NCBI GenBank assembly: GCA_965221655.1
Contig: OZ244906.1
Location: 806,001-870,000 of the forward strand
Direction: 5' to 3'
From: Bin107 sp965221655
GTDB taxonomy: Bacteria; UBA8248
Length of the DNA stretch: 64,000 bases
Position numbers and translations under genes: made by a program. Below are positions 1 to 8,896 of this stretch, piece by piece (position 1 is the stretch's first letter; every line of letters begins with the position of its first letter). The notes under the pieces were generated by a model. That model searched no databases. It saw nothing but the letters and a program-made list of their open reading frames with translations, and had not been told where the DNA came from.

Positions 1-296
1 CGGAGGGTTGCACCGGGACTCCTGCGGCTCCTGCTGCACGCGCGGGTGCATAGCGCGCCGGGGTTGCCACTCGAATGAGCCGCTATGCTGGCGGCGGCGC
101 TACCACAGACACGGCACGAACTTGTGCCTTGGCTCGTATTTGCGAGGAGGCGCATGCCCCGCAGAGCCTCGAGAGAGTTTTCTACTCACGAGAAACTTGT
201 CCGCGGATGGTTCGCATAACAACAAGATGCGAAGCTTTGTAGTTGTTTTCCATCAGGGCCACTGCTCCGAAATTTCACGGAGAAGGCCTTTGGCTT
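1..296. other. window edge, no gene recognised
   Basis: I see no convincing gene here. The plus-strand frame starting at base 1 stays open for 25 codons to a TGA at 76-78, so the very end of an upstream gene is possible but cannot be tested. A longer plus-strand frame (8-355) has a Cys/Arg-rich, low-complexity translation typical of a chance frame and runs into the cyclase pseudogene. No tRNA, tmRNA or other RNA fold was recognised. Confidence 0.4.
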
Positions 297-1023
297 TCAG
301 TCGTGATAAATCGCCACCGCTCGCACGGGGGAACCCGTCCCCTCGCGGATCTTGAGCGGCAAGCACGAGAAGATGAATTTCGTGTTCGCCACTTCTTTGA
401 GATTCGCGAGGTTCTCCACGTTGAGCACTTTTCGCTCCCGGCACGCCTTGTGTGCCCAATAGCCTTTGTCCACGAAGGCCCTGGAGGAATCTACGCTGGG
501 AGAATCGATGCCGACGTTGATGCAGCCCTTATCCGCCAGCCACGTCATCGCTGCTTCACTCAAACCCGGATATCGGTAGAGCCAGTTGTGGTAGTCCCCG
601 CCGTAGTTCGCTTCGTAGTGACCGGTCCAAACGAGAACGCTCCCCTTATCCGGCACTTCCAGGTCCGCTTTTCGACACGCCTCCTCCAGGTCGGAGGGTT
701 CCATCCAATCCTCCGTGTTGCAGAACTGCGATAAGTCCAGGCAGATCGCCTCCGTGTAAAACCACTCCAAACCCAGCTGGTCGATGGTCTCGCCGTTTTT
801 GTCGATATAAGGCGTCCACATGGGTGGGGCCATGGTCGCTCATGACGAGGCAGTTCGTCGTCGACGTATGGCCGGAGGGTGAATTCGCATAGGCCTTGGC
901 CGTTTCGGCGTGTGTTTTGTTCGGGAAAACGCCCGTCCTCTGGTGACCGGGATAAACGGGCATTCCATTAAAAATCTCTTGCGACAAATCCACCAAGCGA
1001 AATCCCATGTCTGCATTCTCCAT
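297..1023 (-). pseudogene. cyclase-family (DUF4387/kynurenine formamidase-like) protein, frameshifted
   Basis: Two minus-strand frames together make one cyclase-family metal-dependent hydrolase (PF04199). The N-terminal frame has the opening 'LVDLSQEIFNGMPVYPGH' and the metal-site motif HGPTHVDA. The second frame continues with 'DKNGETIDQL' and the C-terminal domain. The frame changes near base 804, where family members usually have a His-Phe before the Asp. The gap is best explained by loss of 5 nt, which also removes the third metal-ligand His. The likely start is the ATG at 1008, preceded by GGAG, although the frame opens at 1023. It lies just downstream of lgt on the same strand. An assembly error is possible, but a 5-nt loss outside a homopolymer favours a real deletion. 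Confidence 0.7.
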
Positions 1024-1065
1024 TGTAAATCGAATGATCGGCGAAGGACATTTATGGGTGGCGCC

Positions 1066-1842
1066 CTACCCTTCGCTCCTGTTTTCCCACATGCGTCGTT
1101 TGATTATCACGATGCCGAAGAAGATGATGAGCAGGAGGCTCGCTACATAGGCGGCGCGAACCGGGCCGAGCCAAAGGCTGTCTGCACGAAAGCCGCTCAC
1201 TGCGGCACGCCCGAGTGAGTACAAGACGAAGTAGAGGCAAAATATAAACCCGGGCTTATGGTTCGTGAGCCGCAGTCTCTGCAGGACAAAGAACCACAAG
1301 AGGTTCAAAAGCAGCTCGTACAGCATTACGGGATGCGTCGCCTGCCCGGGAAATTGCGTGCCCGCGATGGAGTCTGCCGGAAACTCCACGCCCCACGGCA
1401 TCGTGGTCGGCACACCGTGGGCATCGCCGTTCATGAAGTTGCCGAACCTCCCGAAAACCTGGCCGAGCATAACGGCCGGAGCCGCCGCATCGGCGAACTC
1501 CCAGGTGGGAACGGGGTGTTTCCTCAGATACAGATAGCCGGCCAGAACTCCTCCAATAAGGCCCCCGTGGATGGCGAGCCCTCCGTGCCAAACGGCGATT
1601 ATTTCCCACGCCCGTTGGCTATAGAAGTCCCAGTTGAACAAAACGTAATACATTCTTCCGCCCAGGATGCCTGCAAACATGACGGCCAGGGCGAAACCCA
1701 TCACTTCATCCGCAGTGATGGGCATTTTCTTTCGCTCCACCTCCCTACGCACCAGCCATGTGCCAACCAATACGGCGGCGACATACATGAGGCCGTACCA
1801 GCGCAATGCGAATGGGCCGATTTCGAATATAACGGGGTTCAA
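1066..1842 (-). CDS. lgt: phosphatidylglycerol-prolipoprotein diacylglyceryl transferase
   Basis: Inner-membrane enzyme that moves diacylglycerol from phosphatidylglycerol to the lipobox Cys of prolipoproteins, the first step of lipoprotein maturation. The 258-aa length fits the family. The sequence has about seven hydrophobic segments, the His-rich motif HGGLAIHGG (residues 86-94) and the Lgt signature GRFGNFMNGDAHG (131-143). The usual Glu of that signature is Asp here, a conservative change. The start is TTG at 1842, with GAGGAA about 8 nt upstream. The neighbours (DUF3179 protein, HtrA) are also cell-envelope proteins on the same strand, but the 120-nt gap to the upstream gene leaves co-transcription open. 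Confidence 0.95.
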   Translation of the reverse strand: MNPVIFEIGPFALRWYGLMYVAAVLVGTWLVRREVERKKMPITADEVMGFALAVMFAGILGGRMYYVLFNWDFYSQRAWEIIAVWHGGLAIHGGLIGGVLAGYLYLRKHPVPTWEFADAAAPAVMLGQVFGRFGNFMNGDAHGVPTTMPWGVEFPADSIAGTQFPGQATHPVMLYELLLNLLWFFVLQRLRLTNHKPGFIFCLYFVLYSLGRAAVSGFRADSLWLGPVRAAYVASLLLIIFFGIVIIKRRMWENRSEG

Positions 1843-1963
1843 TTTCCAGGTTCCTCGCCGAATTGCACGGGCACGCGCGCGACGATACAGCCTGCAACCG
1901 AGATGCGCACTCTAGGGTAAAAGGGCGACATGGTTCCAACCCGGATGCCGCGTAACCTTCCGG

Positions 1964-3052
1964 TTATTGAGGGTGGCGATAGATATCGCTCTCGGGATAG
2001 TAATCCTTCCATCCGAACCAAAACGAAAGTGTGCTGGGAATCTGACGCAACCGGGCTCCTTTCAGGGGGCCCTCTACGGCGAGGCCGGTCAGGCGCTGCC
2101 AGCGCGAACCCGTTCTTTCGTCTTTCATAAACCGGCAAGCGGCGGCGCCTTTCGCGTCCTTGGCCGCAAGCAACGAAAATTTCAGTGTTGCTCCCCGCAA
2201 GACGCGCTCGAAAACGACCCCCGACGCCGCCTCCTCGCAATAGGTCACCAAAATCTCTCGACCGGCAAAGCGGTCGTTCACGACTCCCGCGCGGTTCAGG
2301 TCGGCAAAAGGATAGACCTTGGCTATGCGTTTGCCTTTCTCTTGCGGCGAATCCAGTGCCAGACCCACCAGCAAGGTTTTCGGATGCAGACGGTTGTCTC
2401 GATATTTTGGGGGAATCACGCCCGTTTGCGAACTGTAGTAATAGCCTTCGTAAGGGTCTCGGGAGGGGTTGCCAAAAACGCCTCCCGCCCTGCTCCCCTT
2501 TTTCAGTACAAGGGTATCGGGGTAGAGTTGTTTCCACTCAGAATAGCGAAGCATGGCCGCAGGGAAGATATCGAGACGCTTGCCCTTCAATGGTCCTGAA
2601 ACCGCCTCGCCCGTGAGATGACTCCACAGCGAATCGGTTTGACGGTCGTACATGATGAGTACGTTCTTCCAAAGTTTTCCGGAAACGCCGAAGGTGAGTT
2701 TTCTCTCTTCCAAAGCCCGGTCATACACGATGGCCGTATAGCAAAGCGGTCACCAGGTAACGGCAACAGAGCGGCCACCTACAACGTCGTTCACGATCTC
2801 GTGGGAGCTGAGGAGGGGAACGGAATAGGCTCTTTTGTCTCCTGCGACTTCGAGGCCGATGACCATTTCGTCGGGCTGCATGAATTTGTCGGCAGCCTCG
2901 GCTTTGACAAACTCGGGCGCGTCGATGGAGGGAATGGCGTCTTTCGGCAACAGGGTGCGAATCTCGTTTTCCGGCGCGGCGTCGCAAAAACCCGCAGAAA
3001 CGGTGAACGCCGTGAGAAACAAGGCAAGGAGCGTACATTTTACGCCGTTCAC
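1964..3052 (-). CDS. DUF3179 protein, candidate selenoprotein (in-frame TGA = Sec101)
   Basis: Exported DUF3179-family protein of about 362 aa, read through an in-frame TGA at 2752-2750. A GTG start at 3052 follows AGAGGAG, and residues 1-25 form a signal peptide. Before the TGA the frame gives 'NDVVGGRSVAVTW', and after it 'PLCYTAIVYDR'. The family has VTYCPLC-type sequence here, so the TGA replaces the first Cys of CPLC, giving U-P-L-C. The protein contains two related halves (about residues 98-180 and 261-353), each with a 'GPLKG.RL' block. The second half has 'VTYCEEA' and no redox pair. The function of DUF3179 is unknown, so a thiol/selenol redox role is inference. A nonsense mutation is the alternative, but conservation on both sides argues against it. 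The htrA-like gene ends 30 nt upstream. Confidence 0.85.
2724..2740 (-). promoter_or_regulatory. candidate bacterial SECIS hairpin in the DUF3179 gene
   Basis: Nine nt after the in-frame UGA, the mRNA can form a 6-bp stem, UAUACG (2740-2735) with CGUGUA (2729-2724), including one U-G pair. The 5-nt loop is GCCAU. The loop starts 16 nt after the UGA and begins with G, which matches the general bacterial SECIS layout: a hairpin directly downstream of UGA with an exposed G in the loop. The pairing is seen in the sequence; SelB recognition is inferred. Confidence 0.5.
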
Positions 3053-3082
3053 GGGAACGTTCTCCTCTGGCGACGGAATTCG

Positions 3083-4504
3083 CTAGCGCCGAAAAGCGTG
3101 GAGTACCACAAAGAAGGTCCGCTCTCCGAATTGCGTGCCGCGCACGAGCCGCCCCAAAACATCGGCGCCCGCGGGGATATTTTCCAACACCCCTTCAACG
3201 TCTTCGAGTTTTTTTATCGCCACGCGCCTGGGCGTCTTCTCGTTTCCGGGCACACGATACGTCAGTTCGCGTATCACCATGCCCGCACGCAGTCCGTCGA
3301 GAAAGGCCCTGCTCCCCTCCTTCACGGCCCGGATATAAACGCCCTCCTTTGTTTCGAGGTTGTTTTTCTCTCTCAAAGCATCGGTCAGATTCTCCAATTC
3401 CAACCCATAGGCTTTGCTCATCTCGGGTTTCTCGGTTTCGCTTTTGGGCATTCTCGGGGTCGTGGCGCCCGGTTCGGGCAAACGGGCCAGCTTGATCCGA
3501 AATTCTTTCCTCCGGGCGTTACGCACTACTTCCACAGACACGGCTTTCCCCGGTGGCGTCCAGCCCACCAGGCGCTGCAGATGGGACATATCCAGGACGT
3601 CCGCACCATTCAAGCGAACGATAACGTCTCCCGCCCGGATTCCCGCGTCCGCGGCAGGCCCATTTGCAACCAGCGAATTCACGAGAACGCCCCGGGATTT
3701 CGCAAGACCCAGCAGAGGTACCATTTCCTGGTTCACGGGCTGGATGCTCACCCCCAGGTATCCGCGCGGAAAATTTCCCTTTCGTCTCAAGTGCTTGACG
3801 ACGTCTTTTGCCATATTGACGGGAATGGCGAACCCGATGCCGCTGCCGGGTGATGGAATGGCGGTATTGATGCCGATGACGTCACCCTCGATGTTGACGA
3901 GAGGCCCGCCGCTGTTTCCACGGTTAATTGCGGCATCCGTCTGGATGAAATACTCATAACGCGCAACGCCAACGCCGGTGCGCCCGATTCCACTTACAAC
4001 GCCCACCGTAAACGTTCTGGTGATTCCAAAAGGATCGCCTACGGCTATCGCCCATTGGCCGACCCGCACTTTGTCCGAATCTCCCAGGGTCGCTGCGGGC
4101 AAAGGGCGCTGCGAGTCGATTTTGATGAGTGCAAGGTCCGTATAGCGATCCGTGCCGATCACCCTGGCCCAATGGATGGATTCGTCCGAGAGGCGTACAC
4201 GCAGCCTCCGTGCATTGTTGATTACGTGATTGTTGGTAAGGATATACCCTTCGGGGTCGATGATCAGACCAGAACCCGAAGAATACCGCGGTATTTCCGG
4301 ATGAGGTGTCGGGAGGTCCGCTTGAGCGGATTCTGCCGTCCGTTCCGAGCGTATGCTCACGACAGTCGGTTTTACCTTCTTCGCTATGCCGGTGAAGACC
4401 CGTTCGATGTTTTTCATGAAATCGACGGGGAGGTTCGCGTGGGCAGGCGCGGCGAACGCCATGGAAAACGCCAAAACCGTGGACACCATCAGACGATGAA
4501 ACAT
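3083..4504 (-). CDS. HtrA/DegP-like periplasmic serine protease
   Basis: Trypsin-like protease with C-terminal PDZ domains, probably acting in envelope protein quality control. From the chosen ATG at 4504 (AGAGGGAG just upstream) the protein is 473 aa with a signal peptide ending near AHA. An in-frame ATG at 4555 would put 17 charged residues before the signal and is less likely. The catalytic triad is visible as NNHVI (His about 93), DRYTDLALI (Asp about 123) and GNSGGPL (Ser about 198). A clear PDZ domain follows ('GYLGVSIQPV... GDVIVRLNG'), then a more divergent C-terminal PDZ-like region. It is followed after 30 nt by the DUF3179 gene. No RseP- or sigma-E-like gene is nearby. Confidence 0.92.
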   Translation of the reverse strand: MFHRLMVSTVLAFSMAFAAPAHANLPVDFMKNIERVFTGIAKKVKPTVVSIRSERTAESAQADLPTPHPEIPRYSSGSGLIIDPEGYILTNNHVINNARRLRVRLSDESIHWARVIGTDRYTDLALIKIDSQRPLPAATLGDSDKVRVGQWAIAVGDPFGITRTFTVGVVSGIGRTGVGVARYEYFIQTDAAINRGNSGGPLVNIEGDVIGINTAIPSPGSGIGFAIPVNMAKDVVKHLRRKGNFPRGYLGVSIQPVNQEMVPLLGLAKSRGVLVNSLVANGPAADAGIRAGDVIVRLNGADVLDMSHLQRLVGWTPPGKAVSVEVVRNARRKEFRIKLARLPEPGATTPRMPKSETEKPEMSKAYGLELENLTDALREKNNLETKEGVYIRAVKEGSRAFLDGLRAGMVIRELTYRVPGNEKTPRRVAIKKLEDVEGVLENIPAGADVLGRLVRGTQFGERTFFVVLHAFRR

Positions 4505-4627
4505 CGCTCCCTCTCTTTTTTCTTCACGAACGACCGTCATCTTTCCTACATACAATGATCCGGGAGCCGGGAAGTATGGAACGCAAACAGGCTCCCGGAG
4601 TCGCGCAATCCAGTCGGGGCATACGAT

Positions 4628-5086
4628 TTATTTGACTTCCAGTATCACCTCGAGTTCTACCGGCGCCCCCAAGGGCAATTCGGCCACGCCGACGGCCACC
4701 CTGGCGTGCCTGCCCCTTTCTCCAAAAATATCGACCGCCGTGTTGGATGCCCCGTTCACGACGAGTGCTTGATCCGTAAAACCTTGCGAGGAAGCCACGT
4801 AACCCGTCATGCGTACGATTCTCGCCACGTGCTCCAAATCCCCGAGGGCCGCTTTCGCCTGCGCCATGGCGTTCAGAAAACAAACCCGGGCACATTCCTG
4901 GGCCTGGGCCACCGTGACGTCGAGCGGAACTTTTCCCTCATGAACCAGATTGCCGTCCTGCACGGGAATTTGCCCGGCAATGAACATGAGTGATTGAGAG
5001 ATGACGCATGGAACATACGCTCCGACGGGTGCCGGAGCATCGGGCAAATCGATGCCCAATTCATTCATCCGAGTCGAAATGCTCAT
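4628..5086 (-). CDS. RidA/YjgF family protein
   Basis: Rid-family protein of 152 aa. RidA members hydrolyse reactive enamine/imine intermediates, though many relatives have other or unknown roles. The region 'VPCVISQSLMFIAGQIPVQDG' is the family N-terminal core, and 'VARIVRMTGYVASSQGF' plus 'VELEVILEVK' form the C-terminal strands. The start at 5086 overlaps the mobA stop by 4 nt (ATGA), so the two are translationally coupled; an upstream extension in the same frame lies inside mobA and is rejected. Linkage to mobA and moeA suggests co-expression with molybdenum-cofactor synthesis. It is one of two Rid genes in the window; the other is at 44372. Confidence 0.88.
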   Translation of the reverse strand: MSISTRMNELGIDLPDAPAPVGAYVPCVISQSLMFIAGQIPVQDGNLVHEGKVPLDVTVAQAQECARVCFLNAMAQAKAALGDLEHVARIVRMTGYVASSQGFTDQALVVNGASNTAVDIFGERGRHARVAVGVAELPLGAPVELEVILEVK

Positions 5087-5712
5087 ATCGCCTCTCCTGC
5101 CGCACAGGTTGCTTTTATTTTCTCGAATTCTTCGGGCGTGTTGGCGTTCAGAAACGATGTTCCATCGAGATCCCATGGCCGCCACGTCGCTTCTGCGACT
5201 CTTTTCACGCGCACATCGGAATGAAAGCCTATCATTTTCAAGACACCTCTCGATATCGACTCGGCAATCGGAGTTGCGCATCTCTTCGCGTACAAGGCGC
5301 AAAGCGGCTCGGGATAATTGTTTCTGAGAGGAACAATGACGTCCCAATCATCGGCCATGGAGGCGAGGCCGACAATGAGGCGAGGCCGCAACAGCGGCAT
5401 GTCGCACCCCACCACAAAGACGTGCGAAGTCTCCGACCTGGCAACGGCCGTATGCAAACCGCCCAGGGAGTCGTTGCCCGGGTAAATGTCTGCCGTAACG
5501 GCAAGGCCGAGTCGTTCGTATCCTGTTTTTTCGTTTGCTACGAGGAAGACCTTCACAAACAACTCGTCCAGAATGTTTGCTATGCGCTTGACGATGGGAA
5601 TTCCTTCAATCTCAAGCATGGATTTGTTTTGCCCCATGCGGCGGCTTTGCCCGCCTGCCAGAATGGCCGCGGAAAAAGGCAGTTTGGGGGTGGCCTCCAT
5701 ATCCATGGACAA
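5083..5712 (-). CDS. mobA: molybdenum cofactor guanylyltransferase
   Basis: MobA-type nucleotidyltransferase of 209 aa that transfers GMP (or in relatives CMP) to molybdopterin. The N-terminal nucleotide-binding motif 'AILAGGQSRRMGQNKS' (about residues 15-30) is typical, followed by 'VVGCDMPLL', the metal-binding Asp region. A central block with 'YPEPLCALY' also fits the family. It lies 44 nt after moeA and overlaps ridA by 4 nt. MobA (GMP), MocA (CMP) and MobB-like enzymes are hard to separate by eye. The xanthine-oxidase-type genes near 50 kb would need the CMP form, so the nucleotide specificity is open. Confidence 0.88.
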   Translation of the reverse strand: MSMDMEATPKLPFSAAILAGGQSRRMGQNKSMLEIEGIPIVKRIANILDELFVKVFLVANEKTGYERLGLAVTADIYPGNDSLGGLHTAVARSETSHVFVVGCDMPLLRPRLIVGLASMADDWDVIVPLRNNYPEPLCALYAKRCATPIAESISRGVLKMIGFHSDVRVKRVAEATWRPWDLDGTSFLNANTPEEFEKIKATCAAGEAI

Positions 5713-5756
5713 CGCTCCGCGCAGGAGGCGACAACCTGCCTCGCATCAAACTTCGC

Positions 5757-7031
5757 TCAGGAGTATACCCTCTCTAGGGAGTCGGCTCCTCGGTGTTCCG
5801 CGGATTGTTCGGCAGCCGTTTCATCCAGCAGGACTACCTGTACGCGGCTGCCGGCATCGAGTTCGGTTTCGAATTCGGGGAACACGAGAAGCGCGTTCGC
5901 CCGCACCATCGAGTGCAATATGTTGGAGCCTTGCGCCTCGATTGCCTGCGCTACCCACTCCTCTTGCTCCCAATGGACAACGGCGCGCACGTAGTGGCGC
6001 CTCTCAGGTGATTTCGAAAGCGGATGCAGGAGGCGTGCCTCTACCGCCGGGCGAAACAATTTTTTTCTGCCCTGCATTTTCAGCAGCGCCGGCCGCACGA
6101 ACAACTCGAAACTGACCATTGTCGAAACGGGGTTTCCGGGCAGGCCGAACACCGGTTTGCCGTTCAACATGCCGAACGCCATGGGTTTTCCCGGCTTCAT
6201 GCGCACCCGCCAGAAGCGCATTTCGTTGCCGAGAGACCCCAGCGTCGACTTCACCAAATCGAAATCACCGACCGACACTCCGCCACTCGTTATCATCAGA
6301 TCAGCGGACAACCCGTCATGGAGGTGGCGCCCCAGATCCGCCGCGTTGTCGCGGGCAATGCCCAGCAGGAGAGGCTCTCCGCCGGCTTCGAGAACCTGGG
6401 CGGCCAAAGCATAGGAGTTGGAGTTGAATATCTGGCCGACAGCGGGAACCTCTCCCGCATCCACCAACTCCTCTCCCGTCGCCAGAATGGCCACCCTGGG
6501 CCTTTGGTGGACATACACCCTTGCGCGACCGATGTTCGCCAACATGCCGACGGCGGCCGGCCCCAGCCTGGTGCCTTGGACCAGAACGGTTTCCCCTTCC
6601 TTGACGTCCTCACCCTTTCGCCTGACCGCCTCACCCTTTCGCACATCGAGAAAGACGTTGACTTCATCATCAGAGATTCTTTCGGTCTCTTCGACCAGTA
6701 CGACGGCGTCGGCTCCCTCGGGGATGGGGGCACCGGTCATGATTTTGATGGCTTCTCCCGGGCCGATTTCCCGAGTGGCCAGGACGCCGGCTTGAATCTC
6801 TTCTATGACCCTCAATTTCGTGGGCAATTCGCGCGTCGCACCCCGGGTGTCTTCCGAGCGCAGGGCATACCCATCCATCGCTGAGTTGTTCCAAGGTGGA
6901 ATGGGCCGCGAGGAGTCGACGTCCTCCGCCAGCACCCTGCCCAGACAATTCAGCAAGCCTGCCCTCTCCCGACCCATGGGGCGAATCGACTCCAAAATCG
7001 ATTTCTGGGCATCTTCGACACTGATCATCAT
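5757..7031 (-). CDS. moeA: molybdopterin molybdenumtransferase
   Basis: MoeA inserts molybdate into adenylylated molybdopterin. From the start codons at 7031/7028 (GGAG just upstream) the protein is about 424 aa, normal for the family. Typical segments are 'PPWNNSAMDGYALRS' near residue 60, 'IMTGAPIPEGADAVV' near 110, and the MoCF-binding core 'ITSGGVSVGDFD' with 'GLPGNPVS' in the C-terminal half. It is the first gene of the moeA-mobA-ridA operon. A divergent thioesterase gene starts 150 nt away, so this gap probably carries the promoter. Confidence 0.95.
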   Translation of the reverse strand: MMISVEDAQKSILESIRPMGRERAGLLNCLGRVLAEDVDSSRPIPPWNNSAMDGYALRSEDTRGATRELPTKLRVIEEIQAGVLATREIGPGEAIKIMTGAPIPEGADAVVLVEETERISDDEVNVFLDVRKGEAVRRKGEDVKEGETVLVQGTRLGPAAVGMLANIGRARVYVHQRPRVAILATGEELVDAGEVPAVGQIFNSNSYALAAQVLEAGGEPLLLGIARDNAADLGRHLHDGLSADLMITSGGVSVGDFDLVKSTLGSLGNEMRFWRVRMKPGKPMAFGMLNGKPVFGLPGNPVSTMVSFELFVRPALLKMQGRKKLFRPAVEARLLHPLSKSPERRHYVRAVVHWEQEEWVAQAIEAQGSNILHSMVRANALLVFPEFETELDAGSRVQVVLLDETAAEQSAEHRGADSLERVYS

Positions 7032-7180
7032 CCACTCCAGGCAACCGAAAACACACACATGCAATCCGCAGAGCGGCTATTATAACCGACGCCCCAAAAG
7101 GGACAAACCAAACATCGGGAGAGAACACGAAGCGCCGCCTCCTGTTTGCACACTCGCCTCGTGTCCATTAGAAGTGCCTT

Positions 7181-7657
7181 ATGTCCAAAGAACGATATCG
7201 ATACAAAAGTGAAATCCGCGTGCGCTTCGGCGAAACCGACCTCCAGGGGGTGGTGTTCAACGCCAACTACCTCCTGTATGTCGATACGGCGCAAATGGAT
7301 TACCTGCGCTCCATCGGCATCTCCTACCAAAACATGCTGGAACAAGGCCACGACATCGTCATCGTCGATGCCGCGCTTCAGTTTCGCGCCCCGGCCCGCT
7401 TCGATGAAATTTTGGAGGTATACGCTCGTATCTTCGACATCGGGAACTCGAGCATCAAAATGGATTTCGAACTGTATGAAAAAGAATCCGGGCGCCTCAT
7501 AGCGGAAGCACAGACGGCCTATGTCATTACGGACAAAGAGGGCGGAACCCCCGTTCGGGTGCCCGCATACATTCGCCGCGCAGCCGGGACATTCGAATCG
7601 CGGGGAGATTTCGAAGGGCTATCGACGACTCCCCCGCCCACAACACACCGGAAATAA
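7181..7657 (+). CDS. acyl-CoA thioesterase (4-hydroxybenzoyl-CoA thioesterase family)
   Basis: Single hotdog-fold domain of 158 aa resembling 4HBT/YbgC thioesterases, which hydrolyse acyl-CoA thioesters. The diagnostic region is 'VRFGETDLQGVVFNANYLLYVD' (about residues 11-32), with Asp-x-x-Gly-x-Val-x-Asn in the active-site position. The body ends with 'RVPAYIRRAAGTFE' and a variable tail. It is transcribed divergently from moeA and stands about 220 nt ahead of the Tct operon, which appears to have its own promoter. The substrate cannot be read from the sequence. Confidence 0.85.
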   Translation: MSKERYRYKSEIRVRFGETDLQGVVFNANYLLYVDTAQMDYLRSIGISYQNMLEQGHDIVIVDAALQFRAPARFDEILEVYARIFDIGNSSIKMDFELYEKESGRLIAEAQTAYVITDKEGGTPVRVPAYIRRAAGTFESRGDFEGLSTTPPPTTHRK

Positions 7658-7699
7658 CGTTTATTGCTGTAAACCAGTCGATACGCGAAAATCATTTTG

Positions 7700-7729
7700 T
7701 TGTTCCTCATGTTCCTTTCATGCTAGAAT
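7700..7729 (+). promoter_or_regulatory. possible sigma70-type promoter for the Tct operon
   Basis: TTGTTC (7700-7705) and TAGAAT (7724-7729) are separated by 18 nt and lie about 150 nt ahead of the tctC start codon in an otherwise gene-free stretch. Both hexamers match the sigma70 consensus at four or more positions. Confidence 0.35.
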
Positions 7730-7875
7730 CGCGGAAACGACAGCCAAAATATAAATGCCTGATGCGTGCTCTTAGAAATCTTCTCAGCATGGATGAGGCA
7801 GACGATTCATCTTTCCTCGCCCTCTTCTCCGACAGGAGATACCATACGTTTCTCAAATCACTGGGAGGAAATACG

Positions 7876-8880
7876 ATGAAAGCGTTACTCAAGCGTTCGA
7901 GGCGTGTCGTTCCCTTCTTTCCTCTTCTTGTGAGTTTGTTCGTCGTCATTGCGTTGGGAGCCACCCAGGCTCTCGCTGCATGGAAGCCGACGCGGCCGGT
8001 TGAATTCGTCATCATGGCGGGCAAAGGAGGCGGCGCGGACAGAATTGCTCGCCTCATGCAAAAAATCGTCACCCAAAACAAATGGTCGCCCCAGCCCCTG
8101 GTGCCAATCAACAAGAAAGGCGGGTCCGGCGCCGAAGCGATGCTCTACCTTTTGTCCAAAAAAGGAAACCCGCACGTAATTCTCGTCACGCTGAACAGCT
8201 TTTTCACCACCCCGACGTTGCGGAAACTTCCTGTGAATTACACGAACCTCACGCCCATCTACCGATTGGCCATGGACACGTTCCTTCTATGGGTCAACCC
8301 GAAGTCGGGCATCAAGAACATCGATGACTTCGTGAAGGCCGTAAAAGCCAAAAACGGGAAATGGACGATGGGCGGTACGGGGAAAATGCAGGAGGACCAA
8401 CTCGTCACCAACATGTTGATGCAGGCATACGGCCTGGAAGGCATGATTACCTACGTGCCGTTCCGGGGTGGCGGGACCGTGGCGAAAAACCTTGCCGGTG
8501 GCCATGTGGATTCGACCGTGAACAATCCGTCCGAAGGCTTGCCCCACTATCCCGGCAAGATGCGCCCGATTGCCGCGCTGACCCCCAAGCGCATTCCCGC
8601 TTTCAAGGACGTGCCTACGTTCGCCGAGCTGGGAAAACCCCAACTCGTCTACTACATGCAGCGGAGCATCACCGCACCCGGCGGCATCCCGCAGGATGCG
8701 CTGAGGTGGTACAGCAACTTGTTCTCCAAGCTGTGCGACTCCCAGGAGTGGAAGACCTATACGCAGAAGAAAGCCTTGAATCGCGCCTGCCTGAGCGGTG
8801 CGCCTCTGGGGAAATTCTTTGCCTCAGAGGACATGAAGCATAAGCAATTGCTCAAAGGCATGGGGCTGCTGAAGAACTGA
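7876..8880 (+). CDS. tctC: tripartite tricarboxylate transporter substrate-binding protein (TctC family)
   Basis: Periplasmic solute-binding protein of a TTT-type secondary transporter that captures carboxylates. The ATG at 7876 follows GGGAGGAA, so the in-frame extension to 7720 is not used. The 334-aa product has a signal peptide ending at 'QALA' and the Bug/TctC features 'RPVEFVIMAGKGGGADRIAR' early and 'GGGTVAKNLAGGHVDSTVNN' in the middle. The order tctC-tctB-tctA with short gaps is the standard full system. The ligand may be a dicarboxylate, tricarboxylate or aromatic acid and is not predictable here. Confidence 0.9.
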   Translation: MKALLKRSRRVVPFFPLLVSLFVVIALGATQALAAWKPTRPVEFVIMAGKGGGADRIARLMQKIVTQNKWSPQPLVPINKKGGSGAEAMLYLLSKKGNPHVILVTLNSFFTTPTLRKLPVNYTNLTPIYRLAMDTFLLWVNPKSGIKNIDDFVKAVKAKNGKWTMGGTGKMQEDQLVTNMLMQAYGLEGMITYVPFRGGGTVAKNLAGGHVDSTVNNPSEGLPHYPGKMRPIAALTPKRIPAFKDVPTFAELGKPQLVYYMQRSITAPGGIPQDALRWYSNLFSKLCDSQEWKTYTQKKALNRACLSGAPLGKFFASEDMKHKQLLKGMGLLKN

Positions 8881-8896
8881 GCGGAGAAGATTTCAG

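Noticed and set aside
297..1023. programmed ribosomal frameshift in the cyclase gene
   Set aside because: No slippery heptamer or following structure is visible at the junction, and the missing residues point to a 5-nt deletion.
1964..3052. TGA read as a nonsense mutation (DUF3179 pseudogene), or TGA reassigned to Trp
   Set aside because: No other damage is seen, the site is exactly a conserved Cys, and many intact genes here stop at TGA.
4628..5347. longer start for the Rid gene at 5347
   Set aside because: The extension is inside mobA in another frame; the ATG at 5086 overlaps the mobA stop in typical coupled fashion.
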